The notes: generated by a model not told the origin, from the letters alone. Counted from the stretch's first letter, positions 36,184-45,106 are shown. The stretch: 64,000 nt of DNA from Celerinatantimonas yamalensis (GCF_046054155.1 NZ_JBEQCT010000010.1:30681-94680); one strand, 5' to 3'. Translations and numbers: made by a program.

Positions 36184-36591
36184 TTAAATCGGATCGCTTT
36201 TTAAGATACCTGAACGCTCGTTGGTATAGTCCTTAGGGGGTTGGTCCTCTAGCTCGGATGATTCGCTTTCATCTTGAGTTTTGGGTGACATCGGGAGTTT
36301 ATCGGGGTCAAATAGAGGCTGATCAACTGATGCGACCATTAATGTGGCGGATTGCTCGGCCATATGCCGATAAATTTTTTGATATTGGAGGGCTAATTCT
36401 TCAAGTAACTGGGCACTGCTGTTAAAGTGTTCGTTAACTTGCTTTTGATAGGCGTCCAGTTCAGCCTGGGTTTGCTCAAGCTTGCGTTGTAGCTCAGCGG
36501 ATGATTTTTGGTTTTTGGTCAATAGTCGTGTAAGAATGACACCCAAAATTAAGCCTACAGCAACGAGTATTAAGCTATTCAGTACATTCAT
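36184..36591 (-). CDS. zapG: Cell-division/envelope protein ZapG (YhcB, DUF1043)
   Basis: This 135-residue protein has an N-terminal transmembrane helix (about 4-23), a coiled coil (about 27-65, rich in Gln/Glu/Leu) with the DUF1043 segment NSSAQLLEELALQYQKIYRHMAEQSATLM, and a disordered acidic C-terminus. YhcB/ZapG is an inner-membrane protein linked to divisome and elongasome coordination and envelope synthesis. It lies between degQ and zapE, matching the enteric order zapE-yhcB-degQ-degS. Confidence 0.93.
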   Translation of the reverse strand: MNVLNSLILVAVGLILGVILTRLLTKNQKSSAELQRKLEQTQAELDAYQKQVNEHFNSSAQLLEELALQYQKIYRHMAEQSATLMVASVDQPLFDPDKLPMSPKTQDESESSELEDQPPKDYTNERSGILKSDPI

Positions 36592-37064
36592 AAAATCACC
36601 CTTCTATTGATATTAACAAATTTTCAATGCATTAGCTTATGAGCCAATGCACCGATGACTCACTTGCCTTAACAAGTACTATATAACATGGACTGATGTG
36701 TGTCTTGCAGAGCTATCACACATATTAAAACTACCTGACAATATTTAAACGCTGATAGCGTGGTAGGGTTGGCTTTATTTGATCATGCTAGGCCTATTAG
36801 TGTCACCATAATGATGGTGCAGTGACACGGCTCTAGAGTGCTTTAAATAGGGGTGTCACGATCGGCTATTTAAATGAATGTTATAAATTAGTAACCAAAG
36901 CAGCTAACGCTGCTGGCACGGTAGAGAAATCATTTCGAACTTTTAAATGTTTCTTAATGAGTCATGAATAAGTTGTCATAGCGTGGCTTATCGCCTAGTA
37001 TGCGCAGGGTCGCCGTGCCAAACGGCAGGTCTTTATCGGTCAGTAAAAAGAGTATATTAACGTC
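36592..37064. other. Divergent intergenic region zapG / zapE (473 bp)
   Basis: No gene recognised. It holds three copies of the heptamer GTGTCAC or its complement: 36800-36806 and 36822-36828 as an inverted pair, and 36853-36859 as a direct copy. A hairpin AGCAGC/GCTGCT lies at 36899-36914. Promoters of both zapG and zapE must lie here. Confidence 0.5.
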
Positions 37065-38159
37065 ATGACTCCCCAGCAGCGCTACCTAAATGATCAACAA
37101 CTTGGTCACATTCTTCCTGACGCTTCTCAGCAACGAGTGGTTGAGGAGTTAGAACGTATTTATCGTGCGTTTGACACGCAAGTGAAAATTAATCCTGCAA
37201 AGCGTAAACGGCTATGGTCGTTTGTTAAAACTGAGCCCAAAATTCCGATTCAAGGGCTGTATATGTGGGGGGGCGTTGGACGAGGGAAGACCTATTTGAT
37301 GGATCTTTTAGTCGACTGTCTTCCACAAAAGCAGGTCATGCGCCAACATTTTTACCATTTTATGCAACATATTCATCATCAACTTACCGAGCTCCAAGGT
37401 GAAGTTAATCCTCTGTCAAAGATTGCCAAACAGATTGCAGAGCATATTCGATTGATCTGCTTTGATGAGTTTTTTGTCACCGACATTACTGATGCGATGT
37501 TGTTAGGAACATTATTTGAGGCTTTGTTTGCCGAAGGTGTTGGACTAGTTGCAACATCTAATATTCAGCCCAATGAGTTGTACCGTAATGGCTTGCAGCG
37601 GAGTCGATTTTTACCAGCCATTGCATTAATTGAGCAACACTGTCAGGTGATTAATGTAGATGGCCAAACTGACTATCGATTACGCAAGCTTACACCGGCA
37701 GACTGTTACCATTGGCCGCTTAATGGTGACACTATGCAAATGCTTGAGCAGACCTTTGTTGACTTAGCTCGCTCTCACCCCCAAGCGGGGCACCTGAGTA
37801 TTTGTAATCGCTCTGTTGCTTATTTGGGGTGTCATGATGGGGTATTATTTGCGTCCTTTGCCGCTCTTTGCCAGAGTGCTCGTTCAAGTCAAGACTATAT
37901 TGAAATCGCACATCGTTTCCATACGGTGATCATCTCTGATGTTCCCTTGCTGACTGATGCTGATAACGATTCGGCTCGGCGGCTGATCACTCTAGTTGAT
38001 GAATTCTACGAGCGCCATGTGGTCTTGGTGCTCAATTGTGCCTGTGAGCCGCAGCGGATCTATCAAGGCCAACGTCTAGCTTTTGAATTTGAACGAAGCT
38101 ACTCACGGCTCCATGAGATGCAATCACAAGAGTATTTAGAGCTTATGCATTTAAGTTAA
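37065..38159 (+). CDS. zapE: Cell division ATPase ZapE (AFG1-like)
   Basis: This 364-residue P-loop ATPase of the AFG1/LACE1 family has Walker A GGVGRGKTYLMD near residue 68 and Walker B LICFDEFFVTDITDAM near 131, with ATSNIQPNELYRNGLQR near 165 and a C-terminal EFERSYSRLHEMQSQEYL. ZapE binds FtsZ and affects Z-ring stability under stress. The gene faces away from zapG and stands upstream of rplM, the usual order. Confidence 0.95.
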   Translation: MTPQQRYLNDQQLGHILPDASQQRVVEELERIYRAFDTQVKINPAKRKRLWSFVKTEPKIPIQGLYMWGGVGRGKTYLMDLLVDCLPQKQVMRQHFYHFMQHIHHQLTELQGEVNPLSKIAKQIAEHIRLICFDEFFVTDITDAMLLGTLFEALFAEGVGLVATSNIQPNELYRNGLQRSRFLPAIALIEQHCQVINVDGQTDYRLRKLTPADCYHWPLNGDTMQMLEQTFVDLARSHPQAGHLSICNRSVAYLGCHDGVLFASFAALCQSARSSQDYIEIAHRFHTVIISDVPLLTDADNDSARRLITLVDEFYERHVVLVLNCACEPQRIYQGQRLAFEFERSYSRLHEMQSQEYLELMHLS

Positions 38160-38233
38160 AGGGATTTTGGGCGAGTCATGTAATCCGGTGAAAATTTCTG
38201 CAAATTAGTGGTGATTTTTATGCCTTCTTTGCA

Positions 38234-38377
38234 TATAATGTGTCGGCCCACGTTACCAGCTGCCAATAAGGTAGCGTAATTTTTTTAGCAGCCATACTCG
38301 AAGGGGTAAAGGTTTGCTTTTTTATGCTTGTTAATAAACAAGCGGTCTTGTAACAGTTTTTTGGGTTATAAATACAA
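38234..38377 (+). promoter_or_regulatory. rplM promoter -10 and structured leader
   Basis: TATAAT at 38234-38239 is a clear -10 box, although the -35 around 38211-38216 is weak. Transcription from about 38246 gives a leader of about 130 nt. It contains hairpin 1 (ACGTTACC 38250-38257 with GGTAGCGT 38270-38277), followed by AATTTTTTT. Hairpin 2 is GCTTGTT 38326-38332 with AACAAGC 38337-38343. Hairpin 1 resembles an intrinsic terminator. E. coli L13 is known to control its own operon through the rplM leader; whether these hairpins do this is inference. Confidence 0.5.
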
Positions 38378-38806
38378 ATGAAAACTTTTGTAGCAAAACC
38401 AGAATCAATCAAACGTGAATGGTTCGTTGTTGACGCGGAAGGTAAAACTTTAGGTCGTCTCGCCACTGAAATCGCGACGCGTCTGCGCGGTAAACATAAA
38501 CCAGAATATACACCTCATGTTGATACTGGTGATTATATTATCGTGATTAATGCAGAGAAAGTAGCCGTGACTGGTAACAAAGTGAAAGATAAAATTTATC
38601 ATTCACATACTGGTTATCCTGGTGGTCTTAAATCAATCACGTTTGAAAAACTGATTGAAAAAGCACCTGAACGTGTTATCCAATCTGCAGTGAAAGGTAT
38701 GTTGCCTAAAGGTCCTCTAGGCCGTGCAATGTTCCGTAAACTGAAAGTATTCGCCGGCGCTGAGCATACACATACCGCTCAGCAACCACAGGTTTTAGAC
38801 ATTTAA
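38378..38806 (+). CDS. rplM: 50S ribosomal protein L13
   Basis: This 142-residue protein is of exact family length. It begins MKTFVAKPESIKREWFVVD, with LGRLATEIATRLRGKHKPEYTPHVDTGD and GMLPKGPLGRAMFRKLKVF. L13 is an early-assembling 50S protein that binds 23S rRNA. The upstream region lacks a classical SD. It forms an operon with rpsI 16 bases downstream. Confidence 0.98.
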   Translation: MKTFVAKPESIKREWFVVDAEGKTLGRLATEIATRLRGKHKPEYTPHVDTGDYIIVINAEKVAVTGNKVKDKIYHSHTGYPGGLKSITFEKLIEKAPERVIQSAVKGMLPKGPLGRAMFRKLKVFAGAEHTHTAQQPQVLDI

Positions 38807-38822
38807 GTTACGGAATAAGAAA

Positions 38823-39215
38823 ATGGCTGAGAATCAATACTACGGCACAGGCCGTCGCAAAAGCTCAACTGCACGTGTATTCCTCAAAGCAGGAAGCGGC
38901 AGCATTACAATTAACAAACGTTCACTGGAAACTTATTTCGGTCGTGAAACAGCATGTATGGTTGTTCGTCAACCACTTGAGCTGACTGAACTACTGGAAA
39001 AAGTTGATCTGAACATCACTGTTGCAGGTGGTGGTATTTCAGGTCAAGCTGGTGCGATTCGTCATGGTATTACTCGTGCGCTAATGCAGTACGATGAAAG
39101 CCTGCGTGGCGAACTGCGTAAAGCTGGTTATGTTACCCGTGATGCACGTAAAGTGGAACGTAAAAAAGTCGGTCTTCACAAAGCTCGTAAACGTCCACAA
39201 TTCTCAAAACGTTAA
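38823..39215 (+). CDS. rpsI: 30S ribosomal protein S9
   Basis: This 130-residue protein is of exact family length. It contains YYGTGRRKSSTARVFLKAGSG near the start, GGGISGQAGAIRHGITRAL in the middle, and the basic C-terminus KVGLHKARKRPQFSKR, whose last Arg reaches the P-site tRNA. It is cotranscribed with rplM and followed by a strong terminator. Confidence 0.98.
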   Translation: MAENQYYGTGRRKSSTARVFLKAGSGSITINKRSLETYFGRETACMVVRQPLELTELLEKVDLNITVAGGGISGQAGAIRHGITRALMQYDESLRGELRKAGYVTRDARKVERKKVGLHKARKRPQFSKR

Positions 39216-39244
39216 TCTGTATTTTTACAGTTGTTTTGATAAGC

Positions 39245-39276
39245 AAAGCCCGGTGGTTACCGGGCTTTACTTTTTT
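39245..39276 (+). terminator. Rho-independent terminator of rplM-rpsI
   Basis: Stem of 10 bp (AAAGCCCGGT at 39245-39254, ACCGGGCTTT at 39259-39268) with loop GGTT, followed by ACTTTTTT. It lies 29 bases after the rpsI stop. Confidence 0.92.
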
Positions 39277-39457
39277 CAAACATCGGTAAAATAATATGCA
39301 TGCTGGTCGGCGTTAAATTTGCCCCAAACTGCATTAAATTTGATACAATTATACGTTGACATTGACTCGTTGATCCTACCTGATAGAGGCTTTTAGCTTT
39401 TGTTGGTGGCTTCTACGGTTCTATTAAATTCGTTAAATGAAGGTTTTGGAGGGTTCA

Positions 39458-40093
39458 ATGGCTGTAGCTGCCAATAAACGCTCAGTGATGACACTGTTTT
39501 CCGGTGCCAATGATCTGTATAGCCATCAGGTTCGTATTGTCCTGGCCGAGAAGGGTGTAAGCGTCGAAATCCATCAGGTTTCTCCTGATGCGCTTCCAGA
39601 AGATTTGATTGAGCTGAACCCTTATAATAGCGTTCCGACATTAGTGGATCGTGAATTAGTGCTCTATCAAGCTCAGATCATCATGGAGTATCTGGATGAG
39701 CGCTTTCCCCATCCGCCACTGATGCCTGTTTATCCTGTTTCTCGTGGTTCCAGTCGTTTGATGATGTATCGCATTGAAAATGATTGGTATTCCCTGGCCA
39801 AGCAAATCTTGGCTAATGGTAAGGCTGATGAAGCACGTCAGCAGCTTAAAGAAAGCTTGCTGGCATTAGGACCAGTATTTGCTGAATATGATTACTTTAT
39901 GAGTGAAGAATTTACCCTTGTTGATTGCTATATGGCACCGTTATTATGGCGTTTACCTGAGCTGGGTATTGAATTAACTGGCACGGGTGCTAAGTCAATC
40001 AAAGCGTATATGTTACGCGTGTTTGAGAGAGACTCGTTCCAAGCTTCACTGACAGAAGAGGAAAGAGAGCTTCGTACAGGTCCATTGAACTGA
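39458..40093 (+). CDS. sspA: Stringent starvation protein A (SspA)
   Basis: This 211-residue GST-fold protein is nearly collinear with E. coli SspA: MAVAANKRSVMTLFSG at the N-terminus, YSHQVRIVLAEKGV, NSVPTLVDREL, and MEYLDERFPHPPLMPVYPV. SspA binds RNA polymerase and acts as a transcription co-regulator under starvation and acid stress. GGAGGG precedes the ATG at 39458; the in-frame ATG at 39437 is less likely. It is one base from sspB. Confidence 0.97.
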   Translation: MAVAANKRSVMTLFSGANDLYSHQVRIVLAEKGVSVEIHQVSPDALPEDLIELNPYNSVPTLVDRELVLYQAQIIMEYLDERFPHPPLMPVYPVSRGSSRLMMYRIENDWYSLAKQILANGKADEARQQLKESLLALGPVFAEYDYFMSEEFTLVDCYMAPLLWRLPELGIELTGTGAKSIKAYMLRVFERDSFQASLTEEERELRTGPLN

Positions 40094-40094
40094 T

Positions 40095-40550
40095 ATGAAA
40101 GAGATGACCCCCAATCGCCCCTATTTACTAAAAGCCTTTTTCGATTGGCTGTTAGATAATCAACTCACCCCTCATTTGGTTGTTGATGCAACCTATATCG
40201 GTGTTGAGGTCCCACAGCAATTTGTTCAAAATGGTCAAATTGTGTTGAATGTTGCACCGGGTGCAGTCGGTCAGTTTAGTATGGGAACGGATGAAGTTAG
40301 CTTTAATGCTCGCTTTGGTGGTGTGCCATTTCAAGTTTATATCCCAATGGGCGCTGTTTTAGCTATTTATGCGCGTGAAAATGGTGCTGGTACTATGTTT
40401 GAGCCAGAACCCTACTATGATGCAATTGACGATGAGTTGACCGTACTGCGCTCTATCGATGGACCCAGTGGCTCATCAGATGATGATCCAGATCCCGAGC
40501 CCCCATCGCCATCAACTAAAGGGAAGCCATCACTTCGCGTGATTAAGTAA
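40095..40550 (+). CDS. sspB: ClpXP adaptor SspB
   Basis: This 151-residue protein has an N-terminal ssrA-tag-binding domain (PYLLKAFFDWLLDNQLTPHLVVDATY and ARFGGVPFQVYIPMGAVLAIYARENG to about residue 110). A disordered acidic linker (about 113-140) leads to the C-terminal ClpX-binding tail SLRVIK. It delivers ssrA-tagged proteins to ClpXP. It starts one base after sspA, so the two are coupled. Confidence 0.97.
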   Translation: MKEMTPNRPYLLKAFFDWLLDNQLTPHLVVDATYIGVEVPQQFVQNGQIVLNVAPGAVGQFSMGTDEVSFNARFGGVPFQVYIPMGAVLAIYARENGAGTMFEPEPYYDAIDDELTVLRSIDGPSGSSDDDPDPEPPSPSTKGKPSLRVIK

Positions 40551-40554
40551 CCAG

Positions 40555-40588
40555 TAAAAAAAAGCCCGCAATTCTTGCGGGCTTTTTT
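40555..40588. terminator. Bidirectional terminator sspB / dolP
   Basis: A-rich run plus GCCCGCA (to 40570), loop ATTCT, then TGCGGGC and six T (40576-40588). Located between the stops of convergent sspB and dolP. Confidence 0.92.
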
Positions 40589-40611
40589 ATATGCGCTGAT
40601 TGTTCAATGAA

Positions 40612-41202
40612 CTAGGATTGTGCTTGTGTGTCTGGGATGATTTTAAAAAATTCTATAACGCGGCTGACACCGTCAACGTTGCGAGCGATCTCAATGGCGT
40701 TTTTAGATTCTTTACTTGTTACCAGTCCAATTAAAAAGACTTCACTATTTTCTGTAATGACTTTTATTTTCCCTGGTAAAATATGTTTATCAGCATAGAT
40801 CTCGGTTTTGATCTCTGTGGTGATCCATGTATCACGAGCCCGTGTTGATAATGAAACAGGTTGCCCTAATCGGACCTCATTCAGAACTTTTTTCACTCCA
40901 TTGACGTTTTTAACTATATCCGTCACTTCTTGGCGCATCTCTGGAGTCGGTGTTTGGCCGATCACCAAAACTTGTCCCTCCTGAACCACTGCTGATAAGT
41001 TGCTGGCTTCCCATAATTTTTTATTTAGGCCTAAAGCATGTGTGACACGAATATCTAATGTCTGATCATCGATCTGATTTCCTAACGAGCGATTATCCGT
41101 CGCTGTGTCTGCGGTTACCCCCGCCCCAGCAGCGATAATGCCTACTGCGCATCCTTGCAAAAATAACGTCGCTGCTAAAGCAACTGGAAGCATTTTATGC
41201 AT
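40612..41202 (-). CDS. dolP: Outer-membrane BON-domain lipoprotein DolP (YraP)
   Basis: This 196-residue protein has a lipoprotein signal (lipobox LQGC, lipidated Cys18) and two BON domains (about 45-115 and 122-190, the second with KTEIYADKHILPGKIKV and VFLIGLVTSKESKNAIEIARNVDGV). DolP supports outer-membrane integrity, binds anionic phospholipid and works near the BAM complex. In E. coli it belongs to the sigma-E regulon. It lies 24 bases after diaA, matching the enteric lpoA-yraN-diaA-dolP order. Confidence 0.94.
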   Translation of the reverse strand: MHKMLPVALAATLFLQGCAVGIIAAGAGVTADTATDNRSLGNQIDDQTLDIRVTHALGLNKKLWEASNLSAVVQEGQVLVIGQTPTPEMRQEVTDIVKNVNGVKKVLNEVRLGQPVSLSTRARDTWITTEIKTEIYADKHILPGKIKVITENSEVFLIGLVTSKESKNAIEIARNVDGVSRVIEFFKIIPDTQAQS

Positions 41203-41226
41203 AGTTGAACACCTTTGTGATTATCT

Positions 41227-41817
41227 TCAGCTATCTTGACGAGGAAATAGCAGATGGTCAACTAAATCACAGAGACTATTCAAGGTCAGGTGATGCACCT
41301 CGAAGATCCGGATACTTTGATCGGACGGTACTCGGATCTCAACATCTTGTTGGCTCAATAATCCTGCCATTTCCCCCCCATCTTTGCCAGTTAGGGCAAT
41401 AATTGTCATGTCACGATTAACGGCAGCCTCTAATGCTTTGGTTAAATTACGGGCGTTACCATTGTCGGATATAGCCACTAATACATCACCTGCTTGACCG
41501 AGTGCTCGGATCTGCTTGGCATAGATGTTATCCACAGCACCATCATCAGCAATGGCACTGAGCAGCGGTAAATCGGATGATAGTGATAATGCTGGAAGGC
41601 TTGGACGCTCAGCTTCAAAACGGTTGACCAACTGACAGGTGAGCAAATGCGCTAAACTGGCAGCAATTCCATTACCACAAGTGAGAATTTTATTACCATT
41701 GAGTAAGCTGTGGGCGATGATCGTCGCACCCTTTTCAATACTGTCTGGCAATGCTTCTGCAGCGGCAATTTTAGTTTGAATACTTTCTCGAAAAATCTCT
41801 TTAATACGCTCTTGCAT
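41227..41817 (-). CDS. diaA: DnaA initiator-associating protein DiaA
   Basis: This 196-residue SIS-domain protein begins MQERIKEIFRESIQTKIAAAEALPD and carries LLNGNKILTCGNGIAAS, ERPSLPALSLSSD, and MTIIALTGKDGGEMAGLL. DiaA is a tetramer that promotes DnaA assembly on oriC. Its GmhA-like catalytic residues are not conserved, and neighbouring yraN and dolP support DiaA. I chose the ATG at 41817 (GGGGAG upstream) rather than 41871, which lies inside yraN. Confidence 0.93.
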   Translation of the reverse strand: MQERIKEIFRESIQTKIAAAEALPDSIEKGATIIAHSLLNGNKILTCGNGIAASLAHLLTCQLVNRFEAERPSLPALSLSSDLPLLSAIADDGAVDNIYAKQIRALGQAGDVLVAISDNGNARNLTKALEAAVNRDMTIIALTGKDGGEMAGLLSQQDVEIRVPSDQSIRIFEVHHLTLNSLCDLVDHLLFPRQDS

Positions 41818-41818
41818 A

Positions 41819-42217
41819 CTACTCCCCAAATGCGTTTTGAATCCAACGGATTTGGTCCGGTTGTTGTTCAAATGCTATGATATCAAATCGCATCTGTGTA
41901 CGGGCAGAATTGATCCCCTGTTGTTGAAGATAAGTATAGGCGGCATGGCGCAAATGGCGTTGTTTAGTGGGGGTAACACTGGCCAAGGCCCCACCAAATT
42001 GGCTATTTTTGCGCATACGGACTTCAACGAAAACTAACACTTTGCCGTGACGAGCGATAATATCTAATTCACCGCCGCGACAAGTGTAATTACGAGTAAT
42101 AATTTTTAAGCCCTGCTTTTTTAAGTAGTTACAAGCGCGCTGTTCTGCTTGCATGCCTTGCTCATAGGCACTCGGTGATGCTGTGTCATTGTTGGTAAAT
42201 AGATTCCAAATGGCCAT
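41819..42217 (-). CDS. yraN: UPF0102 protein YraN (putative endonuclease fold)
   Basis: This 132-residue protein has the UPF0102 core: EQRACNYLKKQGLKIITRNYTCRGGELDIIARHGKVLVFVEVRMRKNSQFGGA, with the GELDLI-x-VFVEVK-type nuclease motif. The motif suggests a metal-dependent nuclease, but no function is established. It overlaps the end of lpoA by 32 bases and is one base from diaA, so all three are probably cotranscribed. Confidence 0.93.
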   Translation of the reverse strand: MAIWNLFTNNDTASPSAYEQGMQAEQRACNYLKKQGLKIITRNYTCRGGELDIIARHGKVLVFVEVRMRKNSQFGGALASVTPTKQRHLRHAAYTYLQQQGINSARTQMRFDIIAFEQQPDQIRWIQNAFGE

Positions 42218-44027
42218 CGTTATATTGACTCCAAATCAGTTGTCGATGGATTTGACCGTCCTTAGTGACACTTAATACTCCCGTGAGCCCTTGTAGTCGG
42301 TAATCTTTAAACCCGCGCATTTGGGCCAAATGCGGCAAAATCTGATAGGCATCATACCCCATTGCATACAAACTTTTATCGGTATCACTGGCTTGAGGCC
42401 AAATTTGTGCAAATCGCTTGGCATTATCACTCTGATGGTCCAGCAACCAGGGCATTTCGCTAACAATCATACCATTGAGCTCATTATTGTTAACGCCTTC
42501 TTGGTGGCTACGAGAACTACCAAAAAGCTGCAATGAGGGAGCAAATGGACTGATCGTGACGCTAATGAACGGTACGATCAACTTCGTATCGATGTTGTCA
42601 GCGACGATGTATACGCTGTTACTATCGCGCCTAGAACGGACTTCTGCTTTGATATCATGACCCAGTAAACGTCGTATTTGTTGGATCCGTTGGCTGCTTT
42701 GATCGGTGAGTAACATTCGTTTTACTGCTTGCTGCAAATCATCACGACCGTGATAGATAGTGATATCCGGTTGATCATCATGATTGCTTTGCCAAACCTG
42801 GCTAAAGCGCATGGCCATGCGTTTACCGATATCTGTATCAGGGACTAGTAATAGAGGATGTTTTTCACCGATATTCGTCATCTGCTGGGCTGCTTGAGCC
42901 GCTTCTGTGCCTGGGTCGAGAGAAAAACTATAGCTATTGCTAGCTAACTGAGTGGGTGGGGTGACATTGTCTGTTTCGAAATCATTGAGCGCGAGCCAAG
43001 GTAGCGCTAAATTCTGTTGTGCGTAAGCGCTCACATTTGATTTTAATAGCGGGCCAATCACAAAATCGCTCTTTAACTGTTTGATCTGGGCGATAATAGC
43101 CATCATGGATTGACTATTGGTATCAATGAAATTCAATTGCACCGCACCGCGGTCTTGTTGGCTTGCATCGCTATAAGCCGCGAGTATGCCATCGCGAATA
43201 TGTTGACCACTTTCGGCAAAATGGCCCGAAAGTGGTAATAAAATGGCAATTCGTTTAGGTTGAAAGACGGGGCTTTGCAGTGCCTTACTTAGCTGCCCTT
43301 GAATAAAATGGATCGCTGGATGATTGGGATAACTTTGTTTCCACTGATTGAGATTATCCAGTAATTGTTGTGGACTAGAGACCGGTTCGTTACTGATGGC
43401 AATAAGTTCGAGATAGCCATTTAAAGTCTCATTGCCAGGTTGCTCATAGCTTCGTAGCGTAAGACTATTTAACGGTTTTAATAATTGCCATATTTGATGG
43501 CGATTTTGTGCCAGGGCTGCGTTTTTATCTTGTAAATAGGGTTCTAAATCGATCAGTGCAGTAGCTGCGTTAATCGGTTGATGGGCCGTTTGGTATAATT
43601 GTGCTAACTGTTGATAGTCATGTCGCCAATAATCATCAGGTAACTGCCACTGGTGGTCAAACTGCAATAGCGTGATGGCTTGCTCAGGATGTTGATTGAG
43701 CAGTGCAGCAGCGGCGCTCACGAGTTGCCAACCCGCCTGTTGACGTTTTGACCCCACAGTTGAGTGAAGCTGTTGTAATAGTTGCTGAGCGGCGCCTAGC
43801 TTGTTTTGCTGCAGATAGGCCTTCGCTGCGAGCAACTGCCAGTCAAAAACAGCACTACCTTGAGCGTGTTGGGCCCGAGAGAGATAATCACTTGGCGCGA
43901 GCGTCATGACACCAGTGATCGTTGGTGGACTAACAGGTTGCGGTGAAACACCATTTGAACTGCAGCCAGTCAATACGACTATCGTGAGCATGCAGAGCAA
44001 TAAACGCCAAGACAACAAAATTTTCAT
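42186..44027 (-). CDS. lpoA: Outer-membrane lipoprotein activator LpoA of PBP1A
   Basis: This 613-residue lipoprotein (lipobox LTGC, Cys22) has an N-terminal helical TPR-like domain (about 40-240) and a C-terminal periplasmic-binding-protein-like domain (about 250-600, with RIAILLPLSGHFAESGQHIRDGILAAY). LpoA spans the periplasm to stimulate the peptidoglycan synthase PBP1A. The frame has TTG codons just upstream; the ATG at 44027 fits better with the AGG about nine bases before it. It is divergent from rsmI. Confidence 0.93.
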   Translation of the reverse strand: MKILLSWRLLLCMLTIVVLTGCSSNGVSPQPVSPPTITGVMTLAPSDYLSRAQHAQGSAVFDWQLLAAKAYLQQNKLGAAQQLLQQLHSTVGSKRQQAGWQLVSAAAALLNQHPEQAITLLQFDHQWQLPDDYWRHDYQQLAQLYQTAHQPINAATALIDLEPYLQDKNAALAQNRHQIWQLLKPLNSLTLRSYEQPGNETLNGYLELIAISNEPVSSPQQLLDNLNQWKQSYPNHPAIHFIQGQLSKALQSPVFQPKRIAILLPLSGHFAESGQHIRDGILAAYSDASQQDRGAVQLNFIDTNSQSMMAIIAQIKQLKSDFVIGPLLKSNVSAYAQQNLALPWLALNDFETDNVTPPTQLASNSYSFSLDPGTEAAQAAQQMTNIGEKHPLLLVPDTDIGKRMAMRFSQVWQSNHDDQPDITIYHGRDDLQQAVKRMLLTDQSSQRIQQIRRLLGHDIKAEVRSRRDSNSVYIVADNIDTKLIVPFISVTISPFAPSLQLFGSSRSHQEGVNNNELNGMIVSEMPWLLDHQSDNAKRFAQIWPQASDTDKSLYAMGYDAYQILPHLAQMRGFKDYRLQGLTGVLSVTKDGQIHRQLIWSQYNDGHLESIYQQ

Positions 44028-44255
44028 CAACAAAGACCTGTTTTGGATGGAATATATCTAACTCTAGAAGACATCTTAAAAGGCTCGTGCTAAATAATCC
44101 AGCCACTCTAGTGTATTGCGCCTTGGTCACACTGAAATAGTGTTGCGTTCATGGACATTGATCCTAAGTGTCAGGCTCGTATAAGGCTAGAATCATTGTG
44201 CTTAGGGATGCATTTCATTACAGTTGGCACATCTTGATTTAGGAGCAAACTGATT

Positions 44256-45095
44256 ATGACCTCATGCGGCACTTTGTATATTGTTGCCACCCCGATTGGT
44301 AATTTGGCAGATATGACTCACCGAGCCATTACCATCTTAAATAATGTTGCACTGATCTGCGCTGAAGACACCCGCAATACGGGGCGTTTATTAAAATACT
44401 ATGAAGTTACCACGCCATGCGTAGCATTTCATGATCATAATGAGCAGCAAAAAACGGCGTTAATGGTTGAAAAGCTACAATCGGGGAGCGATCTTGCCTT
44501 AGTCTCTGATGCAGGAACGCCGCTAATTAATGATCCGGGCTATCGATTGGTTAATCTGTGTCGCAAAGAAGGTGTTAATGTCGTGCCCGTCCCTGGTGCG
44601 TGTGCGGCGATTACTGCGCTTTGTGCAGCAGGGCTTGCGACCGACCGATTTCACTATGAGGGCTTTTTTCCACCTAAAACTAGTGCACGGCAACAGCTAT
44701 TGCAATCACTTAAAGAAGAATCGGCAACGTTAGTTTTTTATGAATCGCCGCATCGTATCCTTGATACCTTGGCTGATATTGTCACGGTAATGGGTCCTGA
44801 TCGGCCATTGGTTTTGGCCCGCGAGCTGACCAAAACGTTTGAAACCTTTGCCAGCAAATCAGCCAGTGAGATGCTTCAATGGGTTGGCGATGATCATAAT
44901 CAACAAAAAGGGGAGATGGTACTGATGATCGCCGGTTATCAGCGTGATCCCGATGCGGTTAGCCATGAAGTCGTGCAAACCTTGACCTTATTAAGCCAAG
45001 AGTTACCGCTGAAAAAGGCGGCAGCTTTAGCTGCACAAATTCATGGGAATAAGAAAAATACCCTGTATAAATTGGGCTTATCTCTTGGGCTTTAA
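44256..45095 (+). CDS. rsmI: 16S rRNA 2'-O-methyltransferase RsmI
   Basis: This 279-residue SAM-dependent methyltransferase of the tetrapyrrole-methylase fold has LYIVATPIGNLADMTHRAI at the N-terminus, CAEDTRNTGRLLKYY, ALVSDAGTPLINDPGYRLV and VPVPGACAAITAL. It methylates the ribose of C1402 in 16S rRNA. An AGGAG site precedes the ATG. It lies divergent from lpoA and directly upstream of rnpB, an arrangement common in Vibrionales- and Alteromonadales-type genomes. Confidence 0.96.
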   Translation: MTSCGTLYIVATPIGNLADMTHRAITILNNVALICAEDTRNTGRLLKYYEVTTPCVAFHDHNEQQKTALMVEKLQSGSDLALVSDAGTPLINDPGYRLVNLCRKEGVNVVPVPGACAAITALCAAGLATDRFHYEGFFPPKTSARQQLLQSLKEESATLVFYESPHRILDTLADIVTVMGPDRPLVLARELTKTFETFASKSASEMLQWVGDDHNQQKGEMVLMIAGYQRDPDAVSHEVVQTLTLLSQELPLKKAAALAAQIHGNKKNTLYKLGLSLGL

Positions 45096-45106
45096 GATAA
45101 CTCTGC

